Below, piece by piece: positions 1-6,450 of a stretch of 8,058 nucleotides of DNA. The stretch lies in the NCBI GenBank assembly GCA_024742655.1, contig JANSYB010000072.1, positions 1 to 8,058 of the forward strand, in the 5' to 3' direction. Source of the stretch: Paracoccaceae bacterium. Lineage in GTDB: Bacteria > Pseudomonadota > Alphaproteobacteria > Rhodobacterales > Rhodobacteraceae. Positions within the stretch are counted from its first letter, which is position 1. Every line of letters begins with the position of its first letter. Below the pieces are notes generated by a model that saw only the letters and a program-made list of their open reading frames with translations, did not search any database and was not told the origin of the DNA. The position numbers were made by a program, and so were the translations under genes.

Positions 1-1004
1 CTGTGCAACCGGGCGATTGCGGTCAGCATTGCAGGATAGAAATAATCCGAGGCCAAGGCGTCACACAGACCGTCCTCGATCATGTCGGCCGCGGCAAGGG
101 AGCCGATGTGGCTTCCTCCGCGCGCGGCATTGGGTGCACCGAAAATGATGGCGTCTCCTGAATTGCGCGCGGCATGGGCCGCATCCAGAACCATCGGAAA
201 CTCCGCCACCGATGCCCCAAGATCGCGAAAGAAACTGCGTGTTTCTGCCCGGGTGTCATCGTGGCTGAGCATGGGGACACCCGCGCGGCGGCCCATCTGT
301 GCCACTTTGGCGATCATGGCGGGCACGTCCGCGCGCCGGCTCCAGATCTGGCCCAGAAGTGCGACATATTCTTCGCCCGAGACACCGGCACGATGCGCTT
401 TCGATGCTGTCCTTTGTTTCATCCTCTCGTCGTCGAGCGACGCAATCGAGAAATCCGGGCTGAACTCGAACGCGCGATCCTGGACGGGCAGATCATAGGC
501 GCGCATGGTCATCGATGTATGGTCGTTGAAGGCGATGGCGGGCAAGAGCGGGCCTTGCAGCGCCCATTCGATGATGTCGAGAGCCTCGAACGCGAATGTT
601 TCCCAACGCAGCTGCACGCGGTTTTCGACCGTCAAGCGCGGCGCAAGAGTTTGGATCGCCTGCATCAGGTCGCGCCCGCGCGCGATGTCGCGCAGGCCCG
701 GCTCCCAGCTTAGCGTGATGGCGTGGTAGGCGGTCGCAATCCCGTTTGAGGCCAGCTGCCGATCCGTATCGATCACCGCGGCCTCGGTGGGGAAATAGAC
801 GCCCGGACGCGGCATCAGCTGGCGTTCGAAAGCATCGCCATGCACGTCGATCATGGCCGGGGCGAGGAGGCGGTTCCGCGCGTCGACCACATCGCCCCGG
901 GCAGGCCCCCCGATATCGGTGATGACGCCATCGGCAACGGTCACGGTGGTCTCGACGACGTCATCGGGCAGGATCACCTGTGCGCCTTGAAACGTAATGG
1001 TCAT
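1..1004 (-). CDS. phnM: PhnM-family amidohydrolase (alpha-D-ribose 1-methylphosphonate 5-triphosphate diphosphatase), 3' end cut by window
   Basis: This is the last visible gene of the minus-strand cluster. 334 residues are readable before the window edge; family members are about 380 aa, so roughly 45 residues are missing. By family, PhnM removes pyrophosphate from ribose-1-phosphonate 5-triphosphate in the cytoplasm, just before C-P lyase cleavage. Visible motifs are the metal-site HGD at residues 55-57 followed by a PRPGV segment (65-69), SHDD at 247-250, VAEFP at 266-270, GAPN..RGGSH at 289-299, and SDYFYP at 319-324. All of these line up with recalled E. coli PhnM. The ATG at 1004 has AAAGGA upstream at suitable spacing. 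It starts 14 bp after the preceding permease gene, so it is co-transcribed. The HGDAFER form differs from the HTDNLDK of E. coli and matches what I recall of a clade common in alphaproteobacteria. That clade may not always act with C-P lyase, so the exact substrate is inferred. Confidence 0.9.
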   Translation of the reverse strand, partial: MTITFQGAQVILPDDVVETTVTVADGVITDIGGPARGDVVDARNRLLAPAMIDVHGDAFERQLMPRPGVYFPTEAAVIDTDRQLASNGIATAYHAITLSWEPGLRDIARGRDLMQAIQTLAPRLTVENRVQLRWETFAFEALDIIEWALQGPLLPAIAFNDHTSMTMRAYDLPVQDRAFEFSPDFSIASLDDERMKQRTASKAHRAGVSGEEYVALLGQIWSRRADVPAMIAKVAQMGRRAGVPMLSHDDTRAETRSFFRDLGASVAEFPMVLDAAHAARNSGDAIIFGAPNAARGGSHIGSLAAADMIEDGLCDALASDYFYPAMLTAIARLH

Positions 1005-1018
1005 GAAGAGAGGTCCTT

Positions 1019-1822
1019 TTAGCGCTCGGTTCCGATGATGCGGTTACGAGCCCAGCCGCTGATCTGCTCGATGCCGATCACGACGACGGCGATCATCAGG
1101 ATCACCGTCATGGCCGTTGGATAGTCAAAGAGGTCGAAACCGACCTTGAGTTCGATGCCGATGCCACCGGCCCCGACGAGGCCCAGAATGGTCGAGGACC
1201 GAACGGCCTTTTCCAAAGCGTAAAGCGAGGTGGAGATGAAGGCGGGCATGGCGGCGGGGATCGTCGCGCAGGCCACGACATCGATTTTGCGCGCGCCTGT
1301 GGCCGCGAGGCTTTCGGCGGGGCCCTTGTCCGTGCCTTCCATATCGTCGGCGAAGAACCGGCCGCAAAAGCCGACCGTGTCCACCACGATGGCGAGCATG
1401 CCGGCAAAGGGGCCAAGGCCGACGGCGACCACGAAGACAAGCGCCCATGCGATATCAGGCACGGCGCGCAGAAAGCCCAGGATCGTGCGGGTAACCTGAT
1501 TGATCCAGCCCCCCGCGACCAACCCGCGCGCTGCCAGAAGGGCGACCGGCACCGACAGGATCACACCGATCACGGCCCCGGCAACCGCGATCTGCAAGGT
1601 CTCGATCATCTTCCAGCCCAGGCGCTCAAGCACCGAAGGTTCCAGGTTGGGTGGCCAGGCGCGGGACATGAAATCGGCAAAGCGGGGTGGCGAGGTTGTG
1701 ACCTTCTCCAGCGAGAAACCGGCACCGTTGAGGCACCACACAATGAGAGCGACGCCGGCGGCGTAGCCCAGGAATCCAACCGCAGATACACGGTCATAGC
1801 GCGGCGGTATCGCGTCAGTCAT
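1019..1822 (-). CDS. phnE: PhnE-family ABC permease of the second importer
   Basis: Inner-membrane permease of 267 aa for an oxyanion or phosphonate importer. Hydrophobic segments lie near residues 14-31, 76-98, 112-150 and 235-252. The cytoplasmic EAA loop that contacts the ATPase is visible as ESLAATG at 170-176 with the family proline near 189. It is followed by the LGLVGAGGIG motif (213-222) typical of PhnE. The ATG at 1822 lies inside the end of the upstream ATPase gene (8-nt overlap, ATGACTGA), implying translational coupling, and phnM follows 14 bp downstream. It is shorter than PhnE1 (296 aa) and clearly divergent from it, so it is a distinct paralogue rather than a recent tandem copy. 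It most likely forms a homodimer with the neighbouring ATPase and binding protein. The alternative is a heterodimer with PhnE1, as in PhnCDE1E2 systems. The substrate cannot be read from the sequence. Confidence 0.9.
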   Translation of the reverse strand: MTDAIPPRYDRVSAVGFLGYAAGVALIVWCLNGAGFSLEKVTTSPPRFADFMSRAWPPNLEPSVLERLGWKMIETLQIAVAGAVIGVILSVPVALLAARGLVAGGWINQVTRTILGFLRAVPDIAWALVFVVAVGLGPFAGMLAIVVDTVGFCGRFFADDMEGTDKGPAESLAATGARKIDVVACATIPAAMPAFISTSLYALEKAVRSSTILGLVGAGGIGIELKVGFDLFDYPTAMTVILMIAVVVIGIEQISGWARNRIIGTER

Positions 1823-2633
1823 AGAGGCCCCTCAGATCCGCAGGCTTGAGCGACGCCGCCGTGGCATCAAGGCGCAGCCGCCCCTCGGCCAGGCCCAGCA
1901 CGCGGTCGCCATAGCGCAGGGCGTGATCGATGTGGTGCGAGGTGAACACGACCGTGACACCGTTTTCGCGCGCCAGTTGGAAAAAGAGGTCCATCACGTC
2001 CTCGCCCGCCGCCGGATCGAGCGAGGCGCACGGCTCATCTGCGATCAGTATCTCGGGGGCCCCAACAATTGCGCGGGCGATGGCGACGCGTTGGGATTGA
2101 CCGCCTGACAGACGGTCGGCGCGGCGCAGGGCGAGATCGGCCAACCCCACCTTTTCCAGCGCCTGCATCGCGTCCAGGCGCGATGCCTCCGGCGCGAAAC
2201 GGTGGCTCCAGTGGCGCAGGCCGGGGCGTTGGCCGAGAAGGCCATGAACGACGTTGGACAGGACCGACAGGCGGGGCACCAGGTTGTGCTTTTGTGACAC
2301 CAGACCAATGCGCGCACGCAGGCCGCGCAGGGCCGCATGCGATGTTGTTCCTGTGTCCTGTCCAAGCAAAACGACCCGCCCGTCACTGACCGGAAGCAAC
2401 CCCATCAAACATCGCAGAAGGGTCGATTTGCCCGTGCCGTTGGCCCCCACAAGGGCGACGGCTTCTGCGCGAACCAGTCGAAAGCTGACATCGGAGAAAA
2501 TCGGCGTGCCGGCAAAAGTCTTGCTGACGCAGGATGCCTCGATATCGACAGGCGCAACCGGGACGCCAAGCGCCCCGGTTGATGCGACCTGCGTCTTGGG
2601 GGCAGGCCGGGATTTCAGCGATAGATCAGTCAC
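1815..2633 (-). CDS. PhnC-like ABC transporter ATPase of the second importer
   Basis: Cytoplasmic ATPase of 272 aa that powers the second importer. From a GTG start the motifs are Walker A GANGTGKST (63-71), Q-loop SQKHNL (113-118), signature LSGGQSQR (175-182), Walker B ILIADE (195-200), D-loop SLDP (204-207) and H-loop SHH (232-234). The NLVPRLSVLSNV stretch after the Q-loop is typical of PhnC. I chose the GTG at 2633 because it overlaps the upstream binding-protein stop in GTGACTGA, the same arrangement seen at this gene's own 3' end. The frame is open further upstream, but those codons lie inside the binding-protein gene. No strong Shine-Dalgarno precedes the GTG, which fits coupled translation. 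The ABC domain begins only near residue 30, so the N-terminus carries a non-conserved extension rich in S, P, A and V, or the true start is internal. Start uncertain, family secure. Confidence 0.88.
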   Translation of the reverse strand: MTDLSLKSRPAPKTQVASTGALGVPVAPVDIEASCVSKTFAGTPIFSDVSFRLVRAEAVALVGANGTGKSTLLRCLMGLLPVSDGRVVLLGQDTGTTSHAALRGLRARIGLVSQKHNLVPRLSVLSNVVHGLLGQRPGLRHWSHRFAPEASRLDAMQALEKVGLADLALRRADRLSGGQSQRVAIARAIVGAPEILIADEPCASLDPAAGEDVMDLFFQLARENGVTVVFTSHHIDHALRYGDRVLGLAEGRLRLDATAASLKPADLRGLYD

Positions 2634-3495
2634 CAATGAAGTTGTCGAACTGTGGGAAGCCCGCATTGGCGTACATGGAGCGCACGTAGTCATAAGCGCT
2701 GTCCTCGATTGCAACGAGGTCCATGCCGACATACTTGTCGTTCTCTTCGTGCGCGATAATGCCTTCGATGATGGAGGCCTTGTTGTCCAGAATGGCGTTC
2801 TTCACCGTCTCGGCCGCCTCTTTGGGGACATGTGCGCCAACCATGATCATGTCATTGGGCAAATCACCCGACCGTGCGATCATCTTGAAATAGCCATAAG
2901 GCAATTCGGTTTCCTTGTTTCGCACGCTGAGCCAGCTGCCCGCGTTTGAGCCGAGCGCGTCGACGTCTCCGGCCTTGAGCGCCTCGTGGGCGATGTTGCG
3001 GCTGGTGTGGATTTTCTCGATATCGTTGACCGGGTCGATGCCGTGATCGGCCAGCACCTGCATCGGGCACAGCATGTTGGAGGTCGATCCGATGTCGCCG
3101 AAGGCGACCTTCTTGCCCTTGAGATCGGCAGGCACGTTGATGCCGCTGTCGGCGCGCACGATGATGGCGCAGTGATAATCCGGGCGGCCCAGACCGACCA
3201 GCGGTGTGGCTTCGGTGAGCTTGTTGATCACCACGTATTCTGCAGGACCGGAGACGACGAAATCGACGGTCTTGCCACGCAAGGCCTCGGCGGCGGCCGT
3301 GCGGGAATTCACCGGGAAGAACTCGAATGTTTCGCCTGTGGCGCTTTCGAGGGCTGTCTTGAACGGGCCCCATTCGGTTTGAAGGCGTTCCATGCCTTCC
3401 ACGTCCGTCACGGCCAGTTTCCAGGTTTCCGCCAGGCTGGCGGTCGCGGTTGCGGCTGCCAAGCCGAGGCCCAGCAGGATGGTTTTGATTGTCAT
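2626..3495 (-). CDS. PhnD-family periplasmic phosphonate/phosphite-type binding protein of the second importer
   Basis: Secreted solute-binding protein, 289 aa. A signal peptide is clear: TIK, a hydrophobic run LLGLGLAAATATA, and likely cleavage after ASLA at residue 22. The mature part has the PhnD fold pattern, with WGPFKTALE near 42-50, SGPAEYVV (82-89) and the GDIGSTSN loop (133-140). That STS motif holds the phosphonate or phosphate oxygens in this family. I chose the ATG at 3495, with GGGGG 6 bp upstream, over an in-frame TTG five codons earlier that lies within that Shine-Dalgarno region. It is very different from the other binding protein in this window: shorter, without HETN or WYGN. 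It therefore probably recognises another ligand, such as phosphite, phosphate ester or a different phosphonate; I cannot say which. Its 3' end overlaps the ATPase gene by 8 nt. Confidence 0.88.
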   Translation of the reverse strand: MTIKTILLGLGLAAATATASLAETWKLAVTDVEGMERLQTEWGPFKTALESATGETFEFFPVNSRTAAAEALRGKTVDFVVSGPAEYVVINKLTEATPLVGLGRPDYHCAIIVRADSGINVPADLKGKKVAFGDIGSTSNMLCPMQVLADHGIDPVNDIEKIHTSRNIAHEALKAGDVDALGSNAGSWLSVRNKETELPYGYFKMIARSGDLPNDMIMVGAHVPKEAAETVKNAILDNKASIIEGIIAHEENDKYVGMDLVAIEDSAYDYVRSMYANAGFPQFDNFIGD

Positions 3496-3585
3496 GATGA
3501 CCCCCTTCAATGGTTGGCCGACTTAACCCTGAGAGGCTTTTCAGCCTGTTGACGTTTTTATGAAGATTTTACGAAACTGCTGGCC
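3496..3585 (-). promoter_or_regulatory. AT-rich gap before the second importer; possible internal promoter with weak Pho-box-like repeat
   Basis: This 90-bp gap separates phnE1 from the second binding-protein gene and is visibly more AT-rich than the genes on either side. On the minus strand, 3566-3549 reads TCTTCATAAAAACGTCAA. In it TTCAT and GTCAA start 11 bp apart, the periodicity of a Pho box, with about 12 of 18 consensus positions matched by eye. Downstream is a small hairpin, AGGCT-GAAA-AGCCT (3547-3534), with a GAAA tetraloop and no following U run, so it is not an intrinsic terminator. The gap could carry a promoter giving the D-C-E-phnM part its own expression, or be a simple intercistronic spacer. 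Confidence 0.3.
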
Positions 3586-4476
3586 TCACAGGATGATCTC
3601 GATGCCGACGATCAGCAGGACCAGAAAGCCGAGATAGGCCACGAAGCTGCTTTGTTCCTCACCGTCGATCACGACCTTTCGCAAGAGCGAGCTGAAGATG
3701 TCGAAGAGCGAGACAGTGATCAGGATGATCAACAGTATGGCGGCGCCCGAGGCGTAATCGAAGCCGCGCAGCGCTTCCGACAGCGACATGCCGATGCCGC
3801 CAGCGCCCACGATGCCAAGAACGGTGGCGGAGCGTACGTTGGATTCGAACCGGTAGAGAGAAAAGGAAATCCACAGTGGCAATACCTGCGGTATCACGCC
3901 GTAGACGACCTCCTGAAGACGCGAGGCGCCAGTGGCGCGGATGCCTTCGACCGGACGCGGATCAATGGCCTCGACCGCCTCGGAGAAAAGCTTGGCCAGG
4001 GTGCCGGTGGTATGGATGGTGAGGGCCATGACGCCGGCCAGCGGGCCAAGACCCACGGCGGCGACGAAGATCAGGGCGAACACCAGTTCGTTGATGGCGC
4101 GAAATGCATCCATCAGGCGGCGGACCGGGAAGACGATCCAGGATGGCGCCAGGTTGGTCGAGGACAAAAGGCCGAAGGGGATGCCAAGCAGGATCGACAG
4201 AAACGAGCCCCAGACGGCCATCTGCACCGATTCCAGCATCAGTTCGAGATAGCTGCGCCAATAGCGAAAATTCGGCGTCAGGAAGTCTTCGAGCAGCAGG
4301 GCCATGTTGCCGCCGCCCGAGAATACCTCGCCGAAGCGATGCATGTCCGCCGGTACGAAGCTCCACACCAGAAGGACGAGGAAGGTGCCCCATAAGAGGG
4401 CGTCAAACCCCTTTTCCTTGGTCGTGCGGCGGGGCACTTCGATATCGTCAAGGGTCCGGACGGTGGCGTCGGTCAT
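3586..4476 (-). CDS. phnE: PhnE phosphonate ABC permease of the first importer
   Basis: Inner-membrane permease of 296 aa, very close to recalled E. coli PhnE over its length. Shared segments include PVRRLMDAFRAINELVFA (117-134), VGLGPLAGV (141-149), the EAA coupling loop EGIRATGAS (177-185) with proline 196, and SLYRFESNVRSATV followed by VGAGGIG (206-229). Hydrophobic segments lie near 25-41, 88-106, 130-155, 195-210 and 245-262. Unlike E. coli PhnE it continues beyond the last core helix with DGEEQSSF and a further hydrophobic segment (about 279-295), an apparent extra C-terminal membrane helix. The ATG at 4476 follows the binding-protein gene by 66 bp, and that gap holds an intrinsic terminator. 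Only a weak GGA-type ribosome site precedes it, which suggests lower expression than phnD1. It should pair with the PhnC/PhnD encoded just upstream. Confidence 0.95.
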   Translation of the reverse strand: MTDATVRTLDDIEVPRRTTKEKGFDALLWGTFLVLLVWSFVPADMHRFGEVFSGGGNMALLLEDFLTPNFRYWRSYLELMLESVQMAVWGSFLSILLGIPFGLLSSTNLAPSWIVFPVRRLMDAFRAINELVFALIFVAAVGLGPLAGVMALTIHTTGTLAKLFSEAVEAIDPRPVEGIRATGASRLQEVVYGVIPQVLPLWISFSLYRFESNVRSATVLGIVGAGGIGMSLSEALRGFDYASGAAILLIILITVSLFDIFSSLLRKVVIDGEEQSSFVAYLGFLVLLIVGIEIIL

Positions 4477-4489
4477 GGGGGAGGTCCAT

Positions 4490-4526
4490 CATAAAGAAAA
4501 ACCCCTGCCCCAAGATGGGGCAGGGG
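4490..4526 (-). terminator. Intrinsic (rho-independent) terminator/attenuator between phnD1 and phnE1
   Basis: On the minus strand a perfect 10-bp GC-rich stem (CCCCTGCCCC, 5-nt loop, GGGGCAGGGG; plus positions 4502-4511 and 4517-4526) is followed directly by TTTTTCTTTAT. It lies 16 bases after the phnD1 stop and ends just before the phnE1 start region. That is the standard shape of a rho-independent terminator. Inside an importer operon it would act as a partial terminator, leaving more binding-protein mRNA than permease mRNA. The structure is seen directly; its efficiency is inferred. Confidence 0.85.
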
Positions 4527-4542
4527 CGGTCATTGGCGCCGA

Positions 4543-5553
4543 TTACTTGCGCGGGCGGGCTTCGGCAGCGGCGCGGATTTCGGAGATCTTGGCGTTGATC
4601 TCTGCGATCTTGGCGGTCTTCTCTTCGTCCGAGTACGTGTCGTCACCTTCGATCGACATGCGCACGCGGATCTGGTCCATTTCGTAGAAGGGCCAAAGTT
4701 GCGCGTTCGAAGACGGGATGAAAGGCCCCATGTCGATCAGGGCGAGGTTTTGGCGGGCCTCGGCCACCTCTTCATCCGTGCCGTGGCGGCCATAGGTCAT
4801 GAAAAAGCTCATGATGTTGGCCTTCACCGCATCGTCCAGTTCCGGGCGCCAGGCCATCGGATCCGATGCGATCAGCGGTGAGCGCCAGATTTCCTTGAGT
4901 TCCGCAAAGAGCTCTGGTTTGGCGGTTTTCAGGCGCGAATACATGCCTGTGGACGATGCCACAGCGGCGTCGACCTGTTGCGTGGCCACCGAAATGAGGT
5001 TGGTTTCATGGTTGGCGTTGCGCACCGTCTTGAAGCAATCGCGCGGGGCCACGCCTTCCTTGGCAAAGATGAAGGTGGAGGGCACGAGAAAGCCCGAGGT
5101 GGAGTTCGGATCGCCGATCCCGAAGTCCAGGGATTGGTCGCAGGCCATCACGTCTTCATAGGTCAGGCCCGAATCCTTGTGCGTGACCATGACCGACCAG
5201 TAGCCGCGGTCACCGGTGGCTTCGGTCGTCTGGGCGAAGATCTCGGCCCCCGCGCGGTCCACTGCGACCATGGCGGATTTGTTGCCGTACCAGACAACGT
5301 CGACCTTATCAAAGCGCATGCCTTCGATCACGCCAGCATAGTCAGAGGCGAAAAACGGCTCGACCGGCATGCCAAGCGCCTCTTGCATGTCTTCCAGAAA
5401 CGGGCCCCATTTTTCGCGCTGCGCGCTGGAGCTTTCGGTCGACAGAATGCCGAAGAACAGGGTGTCGGGATTGGTCCGTTCGTCGGCTGCGACCGGGGCG
5501 GCAAGGCTTGCAGCCAGGCCGGCGACGGATGCGAGAAGGGCAAAGAGTTTCAT
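4543..5553 (-). CDS. phnD: PhnD phosphonate-binding periplasmic protein of the first importer
   Basis: Secreted solute-binding protein of 336 aa. The signal peptide is MKLFALLASVAGLAASLAAP with probable cleavage near residue 23 (VAA, then DE). It matches recalled E. coli PhnD in FGILSTES (34-41), SDYAG (70-74), GMRFDKVD (78-85), WYGN (88-91), GYWSV (117-121), GDPNSTSGFLVP (147-158), HETN (182-185) and SPLIASDP (225-232). Aromatic, STSG and His residues hold the phosphonate, and the aspartate at 231 corresponds to E. coli Asp205. The second amine ligand, E. coli Glu177, is not present: the aligned stretch reads SSTGMY (200-205). The C-terminus (about 310-336) is a charged helix, as in E. coli. 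Cys138 and Cys173 could form a disulfide. The ATG at 5553 has GGAG 8 bp upstream and lies 26 bp after phnC1. Confidence 0.95.
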   Translation of the reverse strand: MKLFALLASVAGLAASLAAPVAADERTNPDTLFFGILSTESSSAQREKWGPFLEDMQEALGMPVEPFFASDYAGVIEGMRFDKVDVVWYGNKSAMVAVDRAGAEIFAQTTEATGDRGYWSVMVTHKDSGLTYEDVMACDQSLDFGIGDPNSTSGFLVPSTFIFAKEGVAPRDCFKTVRNANHETNLISVATQQVDAAVASSTGMYSRLKTAKPELFAELKEIWRSPLIASDPMAWRPELDDAVKANIMSFFMTYGRHGTDEEVAEARQNLALIDMGPFIPSSNAQLWPFYEMDQIRVRMSIEGDDTYSDEEKTAKIAEINAKISEIRAAAEARPRK

Positions 5554-5579
5554 GGGTTTTCTCCGGTTGGTTTTGGGAA

Positions 5580-6416
5580 TCAGGCAGGCAATTCCTCCAG
5601 CGCAGCGGGCTGGTGCGGGTGGAAATCATCGGCGTCCGGAAGGATCAGTTCTTCGCTGGCGTCGCCATAGATTTCGCGAAGAAACCGCGTCGTGAGTTCG
5701 GCGCTGGGCCCATCGAAGACGACGCGTCCATCGCGCATCGCGATTGTGCGCGGACAGTAGCGACGGGCGTATTCGACCTGATGCAGCGAGACGAGAACGG
5801 CGGCCCCGTCGACGCGGTTGATTTCGGACAGGATCTCCATCACGCGCTTGGCCGACGCAGGGTCGAGCGACGCAATGGGTTCATCGGCCAGGATCAGCCT
5901 CGCCTCTTGCACAAGGCAGCGCGCAATGGCGGCGCGCTGTTGCTGGCCGCCAGAAAGCGTTGCGGCCCTCTGGCGCACGGTTTCGGCGATTCCGACCCGC
6001 GTAAGTGCACGCATGGCCATTTTCTTCTCGGCTTCGGTAAAGGCCATCAACGTGCCGCGCAGGCGCGGCACGCGACCCAGCCGACCGGTCAGCACGTTGG
6101 TCATGACCGTCAATCGGGGGACCAGGTTGAACTGCTGGAATATCACGCCGAGATGCTGCCTCAGGCCAGCCACCCTCGGTGAAAGCTTTCCGGCAACCTG
6201 CATGGTCTCTCCGGCGACATCTATACGACCGCCTTGCAGACCGGCATCCGAAGTGATCAGCCCGGCGATATGACGTATGAGCGTGGACTTCCCTGACCCC
6301 GATGCCCCGATCAGGGCGACCATTTCACCCTCGGAAATGCTCAGGGAGACGTCGTTGAGCGCCCGTTTGCCATTCGAAAAGGTCTTGTTGATTTTCGACA
6401 CATGTATTGCTTGCAT
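5580..6416 (-). CDS. phnC: PhnC phosphonate ABC transporter ATPase of the first importer
   Basis: First gene of the minus-strand cluster, 278 aa, the cytoplasmic ATPase that drives phosphonate uptake with PhnD1 and PhnE1. Motifs are Walker [10 protein letters not shown] (37-45), Q-loop [12 protein letters not shown] (93-104), signature LSGGQQQR (154-161), Walker B LILADE (174-179), D-loop SLDP (183-186) and H-loop SLHQVEYA (210-217). The QQFNLV and HQVEYA forms are characteristic of PhnC. The C-terminal tail beyond the ABC core (about 250-278) is acidic and Pro/His-containing ([10 protein letters not shown]), with no function I can name. The ATG at 6416 is preceded by a strong GAGGAGG, but that ribosome site lies inside a GC-rich hairpin touching the start codon. 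A 27-bp palindrome/Pho-box-like site lies 35 bp upstream of the start. phnD1 follows after 26 bp. Confidence 0.95.
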   Translation of the reverse strand: MQAIHVSKINKTFSNGKRALNDVSLSISEGEMVALIGASGSGKSTLIRHIAGLITSDAGLQGGRIDVAGETMQVAGKLSPRVAGLRQHLGVIFQQFNLVPRLTVMTNVLTGRLGRVPRLRGTLMAFTEAEKKMAMRALTRVGIAETVRQRAATLSGGQQQRAAIARCLVQEARLILADEPIASLDPASAKRVMEILSEINRVDGAAVLVSLHQVEYARRYCPRTIAMRDGRVVFDGPSAELTTRFLREIYGDASEELILPDADDFHPHQPAALEELPA

Positions 6417-6435
6417 CAGGCCCTCCTCGGGCCTG
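6417..6435 (-). promoter_or_regulatory. Hairpin enclosing the phnC1 Shine-Dalgarno sequence
   Basis: In the phnC1 mRNA the sequence CAGGCCC-GAGGA-GGGCCTG sits immediately before the AUG. The two 7-nt arms are perfectly complementary and the 5-nt loop is GAGGA. The ribosome site GAGGAGG is thus part loop, part stem, and the stem ends at the start codon. The pairing is directly visible. A stable stem here would be expected to limit ribosome entry or to be opened by a protein, a ligand or an upstream pairing partner. A short competing hairpin (TGCC-GTA-GGCA, minus 6445-6435) shares two bases with it. Whether it regulates is inference. Confidence 0.6.
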
Positions 6436-6450
6436 CCTACGGCATGTCCG

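Noticed and set aside
2634..2732. N-terminal extension of the second ATPase into the binding-protein gene
   Set aside because: The added 33 residues are the shifted frame of the binding-protein C-terminus and resemble no ABC sequence; the GTG overlap start at 2633 is better placed.
2254..2949. Plus-strand open frame of 231 codons opposite the second ATPase and binding-protein genes
   Set aside because: It spans the junction of two solid minus-strand genes, with no ribosome site or recognisable domain.
3534..3547. AGGCT/AGCCT hairpin considered as a terminator after phnE1
   Set aside because: Only a 5-bp stem, and no U run follows on the minus strand.
3652..4395. Plus-strand open frame of 247 codons opposite phnE1
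   Set aside because: Composition is rich in D, H, R, Q and G as expected of an antisense shadow, and it lies wholly within a well-supported permease gene.
4978..5670. Plus-strand open frame of 230 codons opposite phnD1
   Set aside because: Antisense of a gene with a clear signal peptide and conserved ligand motifs; no independent support.
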